NCBI GenBank assembly: GCA_964035015.1
Contig: OZ036008.1
Span: forward strand, 822,501-886,500
Direction: 5' to 3'
Source of the DNA: Corallium rubrum
Lineage: Eukaryota; Cnidaria; Anthozoa; Scleralcyonacea; Coralliidae
Length of the DNA: 64,000 bases
Below the pieces are notes generated by a model that searched no databases, was not told the DNA's origin, and saw only the letters and a program-made list of their open reading frames with translations. Position 1 is the first letter of the stretch. Each line of letters begins with the position of its first letter. Positions 1-12,496 of this stretch are shown here, one piece after another. Made by a program: the position numbers and the translations under genes.

Positions 1-1779
<1,779 letters not shown>

Positions 1780-1781
1780 GG

Positions 1782-1872
1782 GATATTACACGGTGGCGAG
1801 AAGATATATGGATTTTATGTTCTCTTGCCACGAGAACATAAAACCATATCTTCGAGCAACCGTGTAATGTTC
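1782..1872. mobile_element. Short hairpin MITE (ATTACACGGT family)
   Basis: The two arms are inverted copies: GATATTACACGGT (1,782-1,794) pairs with ACCGTGTAATGTTC (1,859-1,872), and the inner parts (GATATATGGATTTTATGTTCTC against GAGAACATAAAACCATATC) also pair. The element is about 91 bp with almost no loop. Hairpins starting with this motif are, to my recollection, common in cnidarian genomes; that assignment is from memory. Confidence 0.75.
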
Positions 1873-2296
1873 TATTTATTATATGGGCAATGAAACTGTG
1901 CGTGGAAGTGATGCTGATGAACTGCATGGGTTTAATGCAAAAACTACAACCGCTTGATCTAAAACTTTTAGAAAATATAAATGAAAAATACAACAGCTTA
2001 TTCGAATACGTCATTTTACGTGAAAAACTGAATTAAGAGAAGTTACTGGCTCAAATTTACGATGGAATCAAGTGCCGAGCGCTGCTGAACACTGGTTCAG
2101 GCAGCTTATATCCATCGGCATCCTTGATCAATAAACTGAACAAGAAACCAGCCCATACTGGACATAAACAAATTGAGATGATGGTTTGCTCGACCACCCA
2201 AAAGATCCACAGCTACAACGTAAACATTTCAAGTGTTGATAAGAAGTTCTAAATGACGACAATGGTCAACAAAGTGGACAAAAGTGTGCTGCTTAT

Positions 2297-2505
2297 GTAG
2301 CAGATACTATGGACTACCACAGAACTACAATACAATCTAGGTTTTTAACGTTTATTAAACTGTAGGCACTTTTAACACTTAGTAGATTCGCTCCACTAAA
2401 AAGACAGTCCTTCTCCTCAAACACATGGAACAGACAGTCTGTTGCCAGGGCAACGCATATTTTTGGCACGCTACCTAAAGTAAACAATACATGCTCCTAG
2501 ACTTA
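2297..2505. mobile_element. About 205-bp insertion inside the BEL/Pao fragment
   Basis: The BEL reading ...KSVLL stops near 2,296 and picks up at 2,503 in VPHPRYEE. Both edges carry CTTA, consistent with a 4-bp (or slightly longer) target duplication. The insert begins TGTAG and ends CTAGA and has no coding potential. It could be a solo LTR remnant or a small non-autonomous element; I cannot classify it. Confidence 0.45.
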
Positions 2506-2678
2506 CAGTGCCACACCCCAGATATGAGGAGCTGCTGAAAGCATACTATCATTCGGAAGGAGTGGTCCACGATGAGAATGATAAGAAAAGTGGTCTACCT
2601 ATTCATGCAATACTTGGAGCCGGTGATTATTGGAGAGATAAAACTGAAACAAAACCAAGGATTGGTCAACCATTGGAG

Positions 2679-2735
2679 TAGCCTCCCTCGCAGCTGTGTT
2701 CGTCCGAACACTGGACACGGCTGCGAGGGAGGCTA
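2679..2735. mobile_element. 57-bp foldback MITE with 9-bp target duplication
   Basis: A hairpin begins TAGCCTCCCTCGCAG and ends CTGCGAGGGAGGCTA. It is flanked by CCATTGGAG (2,670-2,678) and CCGTTGGAG (2,736-2,744), a 9-bp duplication with one mismatch. The BEL/Pao reading frame continues across it (IGQPLE before, PLETIAE after), confirming insertion. The same terminus occurs at 50,246-50,324 and at both ends of 62,396-63,699. A 9-bp duplication is typical of Mutator-like elements. Confidence 0.85.
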
Positions 2736-2784
2736 CCGTTGGAGACAATTGCAGAGCTTGCAGCACTGGGGTTGCAGTGTCTTA

Positions 2785-3010
2785 AGCCCTACTTAAACGA
2801 GAACGCAAGCCATCGCAAGTTGGCAGTCACGCTATCTCAGCCAGCCGCTCTGAATAGTTTCCCGAGAATATCATGAACCATGACAAAGTTAGAACTTGTT
2901 TAAAACACTCGTGAAACCTTTATTTTGTTCATTTGGGGAGTTCGAACGACCGCCACAGAAATTCTGACTGCCAAGTTGCGATGACTTGCGTTCTCGTTTG
3001 ATTAGGGCTT
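2785..3010. mobile_element. Inverted-repeat MITE, about 226 bp
   Basis: Termini of about 45 bp are inverted: AAGCCCTACTTAAACGAGAA at the left matches the complement of TTCTCGTTTGATTAGGGCTT at the right, and GCAAGTTGGCAGTCA matches TGACTGCCAAGTTGC. The centre has no coding potential. It sits where the BEL/Pao fragment ends and next to the Ty3/gypsy boundary. Confidence 0.75.
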
Positions 3011-3118
3011 TGTATAGGCTACTGTGCCGGGAAAACGTTGTTGTTGAGAACGAGAGGACTCCATGTTGTGGGAGTATAATAGTCATTAAAGTCAATCTGT
3101 TTCAATCCGAGTACTACA
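3011..3118 (+). repeat. Possible 5' LTR (or LTR 3' part) of the Ty3/gypsy element
   Basis: The stretch begins TGTATAGG and ends GAGTACTACA, immediately followed by AATGGCGACGAGGATAAAG. A TGGCGACGAGGAT-type sequence directly after the LTR is common in animal Ty3/gypsy elements upstream of gag. No 3' LTR is present for comparison, so the LTR start is a guess. Confidence 0.35.
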
Positions 3119-3180
3119 AATGGCGACGAGGATAAAGAACTAAACTAAAGGGAGGATTTACAGGAAAAGGAAGATCGCTG

Positions 3181-4809
3181 TAAATATCGAATTTGAAAAC
3201 ATAAATCCATTTGACTGCAAAGGTAATTCGACGAGTGTAGGCCCAAGATGGAAACGGTGGAAACGATCCTTTGAGTTTTTCCTTGAAGCCAAAGGAATTG
3301 ATTTAACAGCTTTATTTTGGCAATAAATAAATTTATATTTACATACATGCATTTGTACAGACAAGAAGTAGACAGGCTAATTATACATGTATAAAAATTA
3401 AAATTGAAAGATGACTGATACGAAGTGACATAAAAACGAATTATAAATAAAATATAATGTGCCAAAATCTGGTAAAGCACAAACGGGACCGAGTCCCATG
3501 CAAGGTGCTCACCATCTAATCTTAAATCTAGTTTTAAAACGGAGAAACAAGGAAAGTAGACAAATAAATATAATAGAATGGGAGAAGGAAGATTAAAAGT
3601 AGAACAGAAAAGAGAATAAATAAAAAATAAAAAAAAACAACAAGAAAACAAACAACAACAAACAAAACAAAACAAAACAACAAAAACACAACATATACAA
3701 GTACAAAACAAAACAAAACAACAAAACGAAAACACACCAAATACAATAAAAAAGAAAAATAGAACAAAAAAAAAATAAATAGAAAAAGGTTATACAATAC
3801 ATTCAACTGTAGTTAATGACTGTGAACTTAATATGTCAGGATTAAAGTTAGTAATGGTTAAATTAAAATAGGTTTTATGCAGGTACGTTTTGAAGGTGGA
3901 AAGAGTATCAAAGGAGTTAGAAGAAGCAGAGTTAAGTACGTAATTCCACAATTTTACAATTCTTACAAAATATGAGCCATGAAAAGTGCTAGTTTTACAG
4001 TAATGCGTTTTTAGAAGAGAGGAGGAGCCTGCAAGTAATTGGAGCATACTTAGAAATGTCTAGATTTGTAATATTATGCTTGCATTTATAATAAAAAAAT
4101 AGGTCTTTGATTTCTCTGTCGTATACAAGTGTCGTATACAAGAATTGAGAAAGATTCTGAGAGAAAGGCAATACTAGGCCTATTACATTGCGCTGGGCAA
4201 GACGTTCAGCATGTATTCGAGACCTTAACAGACCCAGGACCTGTTCCAGAAGAAGATCCTCAATATGGGAAAACCATGAGAATGTTAGATGGATCGACAT
4301 TTCTTACCACAAGGTTAACGCACCCTTTGAAAGACACGGATTTCGACAGGCAAGACAAGATGAATCAGAAACTGCGGACAAATTTGTGACCAGATTGCAC
4401 CAGCTAGGTGAGAACTGCGAACTTGGAAAGGAAAAAGAAGAGCACATCCGTGATCAACTTATCGACAAATGCATGTCACACAACCTTCGGAAGAAATTGC
4501 TCGAAGTGAGTGGAACATTCACCCAAGAAATCGCCAGGAGCATGGAAGCGGCCGAAATTCAAGCAAGGTCAATAGAGAGTGATTACAGAGGTGAACATTA
4601 TAAACGTCGTAACTAGCGAAGATGGTAAAAAGCAACCAAGAGTAAAATGTTACAGCTGTGGGCTTACAGGACACTTTGAAGAATGTAAAGCTAGACCCGC
4701 CACCTGGCTGAGATGCAAGAAAGTTGGACAATTCACCAAACGCTGTAGAACAAAGTCAGCCAACATAGAAACTGAGGCGAGGAAACGTACACGAAGTAGA
4801 CCAAGATGA
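3181..4809 (+). pseudogene. Ty3/gypsy Gag pseudogene, split by a LINE
   Basis: The N-terminal part (3,181-3,303) reads INPFDCKGN ... VGPRWKRWKRSFEFFLEAKG. It is interrupted by a reverse-oriented LINE fragment (about 3,303-4,130) and resumes with SERKAILGLLHCAGQDVQ, then after a frameshift near 4,385 with RLHQLGENCELGKEKEEHIR and RKKLLEVSG. A zinc-knuckle segment follows at about 4,640-4,740: one CX2CX4HX4C-type knuckle (CYSCGLTGHFEEC) and a second, degenerate one. Gag would coat retrotransposon RNA and drive particle assembly. Three frames are needed, so it is not functional. Protease and RT follow directly. Confidence 0.85.
3303..4130 (-). mobile_element. 5'-truncated LINE (CR1/L2-like RT C-terminus), inserted in gypsy gag
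   Basis: On the minus strand, about 4,130-3,790 encodes a segment resembling the C-terminal tail of CR1/L2/RTE-type reverse transcriptases: LVYDREIKDLFFYYKCKHNI, then after a frameshift TSTFHGSYFVRIVKLWNYVL. The consensus is ...FKNSYFxRxxxLWNxLP.... About 490 bp of AT- and A-rich 3' UTR follow down to 3,303. It interrupts the gag reading between FLEAKGIDLT and the SERKAILG block, so it inserted after the gypsy copy did. A short repeat (GTCGTATACAAG) is duplicated in tandem at the right edge. Confidence 0.7.
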
Positions 4810-5598
4810 CGAATATTTCGCATTTTCTATCCAATCGGATGGAAAACAAGTGCCAACATTCGACATTGAGCTTGGAGGGGTCCCTTTGAAAGGGATACTA
4901 GTTGACTCTGGATCAATATGCAACGTCATAGACAGAGAGACATGGGAAATACTTAAGAAGATGAAGATGAAATGCAAGTCAAGAAAGTCAACCAAGAATT
5001 TGTACTCCTATGGGTCTGATGAGCCCCTCAACACTGGTGGTGAGTTTGAAACTGAACTAGGCCATAAAAATAAACATTGTATTGCAAGTTTTGTTGTTGC
5101 AGAAGAGAAAGCAAAGGCGATACTTAGTTGCCAAATCTCTGAAGAGTTAGGAGTATTGAAAATAATGGTTAACTCTGTTAGTGAAGCATCTTTATTCGAA
5201 GAGTTTAAAGAGTGTTTTGAAGGGGTGGGGAAACTCAAAGATTTTCAAGCCAAACTACACATCAACGAGTCGGTTAAGCCTGTTGCTCAGAAACAATGAC
5301 CAGCGCCATTTGGTTTAAGAGAGAAAATTGAAAAGAAATTGGAAGAACTTATTGACAACGATATCATAGAGCCAGTTGTCGACCCAACCCCGTGGGTAAG
5401 CCCAGTCGTGGTTGTCCCAAAACCCTCAGGTGACAACCTGAGGTTTTGTGTAGATATGAGGAAGGCTAACGAAGCTATCATAAGGGAACGACACCCTATA
5501 CCGACAGTGCATGAAGTGCTGTACCATCTGAATGGAAGTACAGCATTTAGCAAACTTGACCTGAAATGGGGGTTTCATCAGACAGAATTAGAAGAGCA
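4806..5598 (+). pseudogene. Ty3/gypsy protease and N-terminal reverse transcriptase
   Basis: The protease region contains ILVDSGSICNVID, the aspartic protease D-S-G triad with its flanking hydrophobic residues. It is followed by a linker ending NESVKPVAQKQ. A TGA at 5,297-5,299 interrupts what would otherwise be continuous pol: the next codons read PAPFGLREKIEKKLEEL, then IIEPVVDPTPWVSPVVVVPK and HPIPTVHEVLYHLNGSTAFS and KLDLKWGFHQTELEEQS, which is the first third of a Ty3/gypsy RT (fingers to first palm motif). The RT reading is lost at about 5,600, before YxDD. RNase H and integrase are absent. Confidence 0.88.
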
Positions 5599-5599
5599 G

Positions 5600-6139
5600 T
5601 CAACGTGTCCCACAAGTGTTGACTATAAGTGCTCTAAGGGGTATATATCAAATATTGGTTCTAGCGTTTGTAAGGATATAAGTCGAGTGTCTTTTGATAA
5701 TGACGTAACCGAGAACTTCGGGCATCAGTCGGAAAGCTATCGGCTGTGACGAATTACACGGAGGGTTGAGTAACAGCTAGGGTTAGGGGGTTCAGGAAGA
5801 CTCGGGTTAAGGTTAGAGGGTCTCTAAGGGGCCTGAAAACGTTGACGTATGTAAAAATAATAAGTCGGTTATGACGTATTGGAAACTGGGGGTTGGAACA
5901 AATTTAGGGTTAATGTTTCTTGAAACGGGACTAATTATCATATAAAAGTCTTTCCAGGACACATATATGTCCTTGTAAGTAATTGATAGAGTATGTTACG
6001 GTTGAGTGCCAGTCAATTACGCTGTATATTACACTGCTAATTAAAGCATAAATTAATATAAGACTTAAATGGTGACATCATGGGTGGTGTTCTTAGCACC
6101 ACCCGCACAACCCGCGCCAGAACCCCTCTTCCTTATACT
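5600..6139. other. No gene seen; possible LTR-like remnant
   Basis: The RT reading stops at about 5,600 and no coding signal follows. The stretch at 5,880-6,075 ends ATAAGACTTAAATGGTGAC, vaguely like an LTR/primer-site junction, but there is no partner copy to support this. Confidence 0.3.
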
Positions 6140-6530
6140 ACTGGAGTTTATATAGAGGCGAGCTAGTCTGGGTACCCGAGCTGAACCGCTTAGCTTTACC
6201 GTGTTTAATTTCACCTCGTGTTTACATGAGAATTTCTAGCCCTCCTCCCTGAGCTGGCTCGCTTAGTCAAGTCACCAAGGCTGAATCCTACATTTGTGAG
6301 CAAGTTTTCATTTTATAACTTACACAAAAGCAAGCAGGACTTGCAAAATAACAATTTAACTAGAAAATAACTGTAACTTAGAACGTTGTCGCATGTACAG
6401 AGCTTTTACATTCCAGGCCAGGTATAGGTCAATCGCGTTTATATGGGGAAATGGCCAGCCCGGTTAACCTAGATCTTGGCTAGGAAGGCTGGCCCGGCTG
6501 CTGTCTGGCCTCCATATAAACACTCCCTTA
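6140..6530. mobile_element. MITE of the GTTTATATGAGGC family
   Basis: The left end GGAGTTTATATAGAGGCGAG pairs imperfectly with the right end CTGGCCTCCATATAAACACTCC in inverted orientation. Related termini are seen at 49,464-49,687 and, in a more GC-rich form, at both ends of 53,711-55,090. The interior is non-coding. Confidence 0.5.
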
Positions 6531-6624
6531 TTGTGTTAGAAACTATCCGTGTGTTTTCTTTCGAGATATCAACACATGCACTTCTCGGTGTTTTCAAATC
6601 ATATAAAATAAACAGCTTCTCGTG

Positions 6625-6626
<2 letters not shown>

Positions 6627-6699
<73 letters not shown>

Positions 6700-6732
6700 T
6701 ATAATAATTATAATAATAATAATAATAATAAA
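6627..6732. repeat. (AAT)n microsatellite
   Basis: About 35 units of AAT with two ATT interruptions near 6,699-6,711. The apparent poly-Asn and poly-Ile reading frames here are artefacts. Confidence 0.97.
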
Positions 6733-6879
6733 AGCATTTATTTAAACACGATAAAGTTACAGTTGAAAACTGATGTGGTCGTGTATGATATATTATACTT
6801 TATATCCTCTCCGTTTTAATGAGAGTTTCAAAATTTATCTGATGTAAAATAGAATGCAAATAGTGAAAGAAAAGTAGCG

Positions 6880-7620
6880 TGCTGCGTAGGCAGTGTTGAA
6901 ACAACAATCGAAATATAGTAAGGTTAGATATACTGCCGAAACAGAGAACGTAAGAGTCGAACGTTTCGAGCGAAGGCGCTTTGTCAGAGAGAATCGTAAA
7001 AAGTGTAAATAAATTTAAAACAGGAAGCTAGGAATAATTTTCATCAAATGAATTGGTCAACTTGATGAATATATTGCAACAATATTTTAGGAACGCTTCT
7101 ATTGCCACAGTGACGGCAGTAATATAAATAATAAAAAATATAAAAATAAAAGTAGGCAGTGTTGAAATACAGATTGGAATAGTAAAGTTTGAGTACTGCC
7201 AAACTTATTGAACGTGGATCTCTAACGTTTCGAGCAAAGGACCTTTGTCAGAGAAAAACGTAAAGAGTGTAAACAAACATGAGCTTATATAAGAAAGATA
7301 ATCGTGTGACCAAAAATTATCCAATCAGACAAAAAAACAACAATAACAAATTAATAAAATGCGAAAAAATTAGTCAATCAAAGAAAAATAATAATAACAA
7401 ATCAATAATGAGATACGAAAGACATTTGCTGTCGATGAGCAAAAAAGGAGAGGGTGTAAAAAGGATGAGCGAGATTAAAAAATAGATAAATTAGTAAACA
7501 AAAACAGTATCTTCGGAAGTGTTAAATAAAATTTTAAAAAAATATAGATGAAGTGAAAACAAATTAATTAATGTGAAAACACTGTTTATGTCCGTATATC
7601 TAACCTTACTATAATATATT
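6880..7620. mobile_element. Penelope-like or LINE tail repeats in tandem and inverted
   Basis: Two related units about 265 bp apart begin AGGCAGTGTTGAAA (about 6,887 and 7,155). Each contains on the minus strand CTGACAAAG ... CTTTGCTCGAAACGTT or its GCGCCTTCGCTCGAAACG version. An inverted pair, ATAGTAAGGTTAGATATA near 6,914 and TATATCTAACCTTACTAT near 7,594, encloses the region, and a related start recurs at 7,657. A CTGA...CGAAAC arrangement around a short stem resembles degenerate hammerhead cores found in pseudo-LTRs of Penelope-like elements. No coding part remains. Confidence 0.5.
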
Positions 7621-7724
7621 AAAATAGAATGCTATTACTAGAAGAATCAAATCGAAATATAGCAAGGTTGGTGTGTTGGAGCATGGAATATTGTTCCGTA
7701 ATGTTTCAGCCGTTTGCCTTGCCT

Positions 7725-7856
7725 GCCTTTCTTCCTCCTTTCCTTCCTTTTTTCCTTCCTTTTTTTCCGTCCTTTTTTCTTTCCTTCTTTCCTTCCTTTT
7801 TGCCTTCCTTCCTTCTTTCTCCTTCCTCCTTTCCTTCTTCCCTTCTTTCCTTTCCG
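7725..7856. repeat. Degenerate (CTTC)n/(CCTTT)n polypyrimidine tract
   Basis: An almost pure C/T stretch of imperfect CCTT units. The apparent Phe/Leu- or Lys/Arg-rich reading frames on either strand are repeat artefacts. Confidence 0.95.
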
Positions 7857-8104
7857 TCATATGCATCGTATAACTATCCCAGTTCTAGTGAAAGTTTCAA
7901 ATTCTCCTGCGTCAAATAGAATTTTATTAAAACGATTGGTTTTCTTCCAAGTAAAATGCAGATGCTTGCTTAGGAATGTCATTTTGCCTCAAAGTGAAAT
8001 GCTGTCTCAACTCCTATATATGCTTTGATTTATGGGGAAACTTGTTGACTGTTTCGTCTAAATGATTTTGAAAGCTTTTGAATGAACTGTTGACTTTTCT
8101 TTAG

Positions 8105-8474
8105 GCAGAGAATCTGTATCCACTTTCTGGAACAAAATATCGACTGGTTTCTTACAAACCAATTTCAGTAAATTTGGGCAAAGAAGGCGTTCCTGAAAAG
8201 GCTTTTAAAGTCATTGTTTATGCCAAAGTTCACTCTGGAAACGTTCCAGGTAAAGATGAATCTGGTGAGCTGGTTCTAAGCACCACCACTCCGAAAGGGA
8301 CAATTGAAAGAAAGCTGTTCTACCACGTCTACGGCCAGAATTCATGGTCCTATAATTCGGAGAATATCGCACTTCCTGTAGCAGCTGGATATACCCAAAA
8401 TGTTACTGCTGAACTAAAAGGTCCTGACCGCAGAGTCAATTTTGCTGCGACAGTTCAAATTATTGGTTACATGA
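8105..8474 (+). CDS. Internal exon of an unrecognised animal gene
   Basis: The exon is bounded by a good acceptor (ACTTTTCTTTAG before 8,105) and a perfect donor (GTAAGT at 8,475-8,480). It is open in one frame for 123 codons plus one base (start phase 0, end phase 1). The peptide starts AENLYPLSGTKYRL, includes FKVIVYAKVHSGNVPGKDE and KLFYHVYGQNSWSYNSENIA, and ends with alternating hydrophobic strands (NFAATVQIIGYM). It looks all-beta and extracellular, with an NVT sequon. No flanking exon was found, so it is either a partial gene with distant exons or an isolated duplicate. I do not recognise the family; codon use looks like real coding sequence. Confidence 0.6.
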
Positions 8475-8480
8475 GTAAGT

Positions 8481-9790
8481 AATTGACAGCTCAACCTTTT
8501 GTTCAGCAAGTTCAAAGAACTTAGTTTAATCATAGTCAGCATAGACATATAGAATACGACTGCATGACCCTTGATGCGAGCAATGTTGCGTTTTACTTGC
8601 TTTTAGGAGAGGAGGGGAGTACGTTTGGTAACCGTTGGTAAACGAATCCAACTCGAATAACACTATATGTCTGTAAATGTTCGAAATATATACCTAAATT
8701 TTACCTAAATCCATATATAGAAACGCGAAATAGATATTCTTACCTTGTTTCTATATTGTATGTGCTAATGTTTGTGTCCTCTCGCGTCGAGTACTATTAG
8801 TGTGTCCCCGAACCTATTTCAGCGTGTTATTTAGTCTCGGTTGGCACTCGCTATCTAAATATAAGGAAGGCTGCATATGAGTTCTAGATCTCTTGCAAAT
8901 ATTTCAGACGGCCTTCACTTGAAGCTCCATAAAATCTAGAAAAACTGCTCGATCTCGCCAAAAATTATCACTAGCCTATAATTTTCCTTTTCGTTCCTTG
9001 CTTTTTCGATCCCAAAATTTATCTTCGCAGCTCGAGAAACACTCATATGCAAACTCTTTGGTTTTGCAAAAGCTTCGTCTGGACGTGTTCTCACGAACAA
9101 CCGGTCATTACAAGACATTAATGACATAATGGCCACCGCTTGAAAGTCTATTTGCATATACTCCTTGGAAGATGGCGTTCCGTTTTGAACAGTAAATATA
9201 TAAGGCGAATATATTAAAGTGAGAATTCTGCTTATATTGAGTAGCTTGCCGACTATTTGTCGACCTCCTGATCTAAACAACAACCCTTATCAAATCATCC
9301 AGTCACCTATTAATTTTCATCACGTATATATCTACGATCCGCCAAATTGTGTTGAAAATAGTAAACAAATAACTAGGTCATGCACCACTGGATTGCGGTA
9401 GGATTTTGTTTAATACTTTCAAAATCGTCTTTGGTCAAATGTTCAAGACTTGATAGAGGAACCTTTATCTTGCATGTATAATAGATTACATATTGACCAA
9501 ATTTGCTGAAGTTGTATACCTGTAATTTAACAACTACCCGACTTGTTATGACAACAAGACAATGGGCATCTTGAACTCACCATAATTGATGGAGGCTCAA
9601 ACACTGACAAACGATAACTCGAGAGATAGTCTTTTAGCGGATCGTAGGTATACCTGATTTAAACAAATAAGGAAGTAATAATTTGAAAATCGCTGTTGCT
9701 TAAATAGCGAGGTCGGCAAATAGTATAGGCGAGATACTCAATTAGTAGAATTTTCATTTTAATATTTCCCTTCTATATATCTACTGTTCA
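8481..9790. other. AT-rich stretch without recognisable features
   Basis: No exon, repeat family or structural element could be supported on either strand. Short ORFs here lack splice context or protein-like composition. Confidence 0.5.
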
Positions 9791-9799
9791 AAATTGGAT

Positions 9800-10000
9800 G
9801 CCATTTTCCCCGAGCCGGGCGACGGGCCGAAGGCCCGGAGCCCGGTGAGGGTGCTAATCTCGACACGCGTGGAGTTCATTTTACACGCGTGTAGAAAAAG
9901 CAAGGGAGACGAAATCTGTGAAATAGTTTATTTATTTGTTTGTATATATATATGTTTGGTACGGTGTCACGCGGAAAGAATAGTTGGACACTAGTGACTA
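9800..10000 (+). repeat. Dispersed repeat R1, copy 1
   Basis: The core GTGAGGGTGCTAATCTCGAC followed by ACGCGTGGAGTTCA recurs at 17,417, inverted at 12,578-12,640, and at 61,110-61,185. Here it is preceded by a GC-rich hairpin (GGGCCGAAGGCCCGG) and followed by a short TA run, as in the other copies. Confidence 0.75.
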
Positions 10001-10815
10001 GCGACGAAGAAAACTAATAAATCTGTCAGTATTTTGCTTTCGTTTAACTAAATGGAGCCTGCTCTACTTAAATAATAAAAGTGAACAACGAAGCAAAGGA
10101 TACAAACAGCCGGTTTAATATATTTTGAAGCGAAACCAAGAGAACCTGAAGAAACCAAACGCCGTATGGTAAACAACTCAGTGGTCTCAATTAAGTTTAT
10201 AACGGTAGGGGATTTGTAATTTGTATTTTGTCCTTATGTCCTAAAACAATATACAGCTTCACGTTTTCGTGCTTTCCCTTTGCTCGTTCAAACCATAAGT
10301 TAGCTTAACTAAAGCTAACTTAAAACGCTGCCTTAGGCTTACGTGGACGTGATGTTTTTCATTGACTTTGCAAGCACTTTGTAATTTATTATTAAAAATA
10401 CGCATGGGCTTTGTCGGTTTTCTTGCCTGTATTTCCAATTTTTCGACTGAAACGTTGGTCTGTTTAATACTTCTTTCTGGAATCCGATTCTACTGAATTG
10501 TTTTTATCTCAGACTCTATTAACTTTGAGCTGTTAACTTTTAATTTTGCCTTTGCAAAACATCTATTGCATAGGCAAGCCATTTAAAGGCTTGCTAAAAG
10601 TAATCCCTTTTGAAACCTAAAAACAATATAATTTTTACAACCAGAATTTAATAATGATATCTAAGTTTTGCTTTGATATGCTCAACTTTCATTAAATGAT
10701 TTAAATAAGTTTTGTCATCCTATCCATGAATTCTATACTTATCTCAAGGATTTAATATCATTTGTTTTTATATCTGTTTGTTTTTATATTGGCTGTATAT
10801 CAGGAGTGCTTATTC
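10001..10815. other. Non-coding stretch, nothing recognised
   Basis: AT-rich sequence without open frames, terminal repeats or splice-bounded exons that I can support. Confidence 0.5.
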
Positions 10816-10819
10816 TAAT

Positions 10820-11240
10820 CAGGGGGTGGGTGGGGTGTTTCAAAAAAGCATGTAAAAGTGGGCGAGGGGTTGTTGTGTTTATGTATTTCTAGTATAAGGA
10901 CTATATGTAAACTAACCTTAAGCGACGGCCATTTTGTCATCAATTTCTGGTAATGGTCACTCAGTTATGGATAACCCCCCGAAATCAGGGACGGCAGAGC
11001 AGTCTATAGCAGACTGTAACACCCCCAATATTTTTCCGGACTGAAAGTTTTATCGATCGCGTAGTAATAATTGCGCTTGATGGTGTAAAAGGTAACAATG
11101 TCTTATGACAGTAGAGTATGGTTAAAACAATTTACTACGCGCCAGTTGTTACAGTCTACATTCAAAAACAAATACTAGAAATACATAAATGCAATAACCC
11201 CTCGCCCGCTTTTACAACAATCCCCCGTGCGCTCTTTTTT
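10820..11240. mobile_element. Inverted-repeat element R2 (GTGGGCGAGGGGTTGTTG family)
   Basis: GTGGGCGAGGGGTTGTTGTG and TTTATGTATTTCTAGTA (about 10,858-10,895) are matched in inverse by TAGAAATACATAAATGCAAT and AACCCCTCGCCCGCTTTTAC (about 11,178-11,216), giving about 40-bp inverted repeats around roughly 280 bp of non-coding sequence. Single copies of the same terminus occur at about 18,297-18,345 and 30,082-30,120. Confidence 0.6.
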
Positions 11241-11955
11241 TATTGTAGCCCTGGAAATAGCTACTCCTGTCGGAATGGAAATATAGTTTTAATTCTGGTA
11301 GAATATTTAAAATAAAAAAAACAAAAACTCTTTTTCTTTGAAGAAAAATGCAACAAAGAACAAAGAAAAATTTAAGGATGATATTTCGTAAAATATATTG
11401 AGATGAAGAAAATTGCGCGTCGCATCCCAGGTTTTGAACTCGATCCCGTTCACGTGCAAACCGACGATCTGAAGCAGGCGTCAGAATTTTATCAAAATGT
11501 TAGGGTTATATTTTACAGTTCTTTCTTCCCCACGTTTACAAAGAGCATTGCTTGTATCTAAAATATTTGCATTTTGAAAATTACTCAAACTGCCTGGCTG
11601 GTATTCATTTATGACAAGTTAAATTTATTTAAACAAATGTAACAAAAACAGATTTTTATTTCGAAATCTGAATTGCTGAGAAGGTTTTCACAAACATGTT
11701 AAATATTTCAACAGCATTTGTACGTTTTACAAAAGAAAAAATTTCCTTTTCCATTTTTTATGCTAAATTATAAACAACCGCTAAGTCATATTAAGTAGTT
11801 TTACAATAAGAAGATAGACGGCATGCAGCCACAGGTAAAAAGTACAACGCATTGGCAAGAAAAAACATGCAATGGATATGATACACTTAAAACTAACTTC
11901 AAGGACACACAAAATGTCAAAATATAAAACAACACTAACAGTGATAGGATGTAAA
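11241..11955. other. Non-coding stretch, nothing recognised
   Basis: AT-rich, no supported gene or repeat boundary until the R1-linked repeat that begins near 11,960. Confidence 0.5.
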
Positions 11956-12253
11956 CAGGGAAACTCGAACAGTTTTGCTCTATATTTTTGCCATAGCTTA
12001 AACTTTGCGGCCTTTATCGTCTTTATCTTCGTTGGTTTTCTATTTTCACTAATTTCCTTTTCCCTCTTTCCGGAGGTTCGGTTTGACGGGTTTCCATTAG
12101 TCAAGACGTTGATTTGTTTCTGTTCTTTTGAAATGAATGTACGTATCCCAAAAACTCCTTTCTCAAGTCTTTTTATCAAGAATATATTAGTTCTTTTTTG
12201 TCAAGAACTATATTGTTTCCAGTGCCCCACAATCTTCACCGCGCGTGGTCCGT

Positions 12254-12371
<118 letters not shown>

Positions 12372-12442
12372 GGCATGGTTGTGATGTCCCACAATTTGTG
12401 AGGCACCAAAGGTGACTGTAAATAGCAGTTACCTTCATCCTG

Positions 12443-12496
12443 CTCATCAGCACGACACTGATGAGGCCCAAAAGGCCGAAACGGTACCGTCTGTAG

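Larger units (their letters stand above)
2043..2790 (+). pseudogene. BEL/Pao retrotransposon protease-region fragment
   Basis: Translation from 2,043 gives a retropepsin-like segment around ALLNTGSGSLYPSASLI, where the catalytic Asp of the usual D-T-G triad is replaced by Asn. A stop follows at 2,250. The reading resumes near 2,503 with PHPRYEELLKAYYHSEGVV and LPIHAILGAGDYWRDKTE, a layout typical of the BEL/Pao protease-to-RT linker. It continues through IGQP, is broken by the foldback hairpin at 2,679-2,735, and resumes as PLETIAELAALG. The mutated triad, stops and two insertions make it a dead copy. RT and integrase are not seen. The family call rests on recognising the conserved blocks. 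Confidence 0.75.

Noticed and set aside
2572-2796. Small plus-strand ORF across the foldback hairpin
   Set aside because: It is a chance frame through the inserted hairpin; the real coding trace is the BEL/Pao frame on either side.
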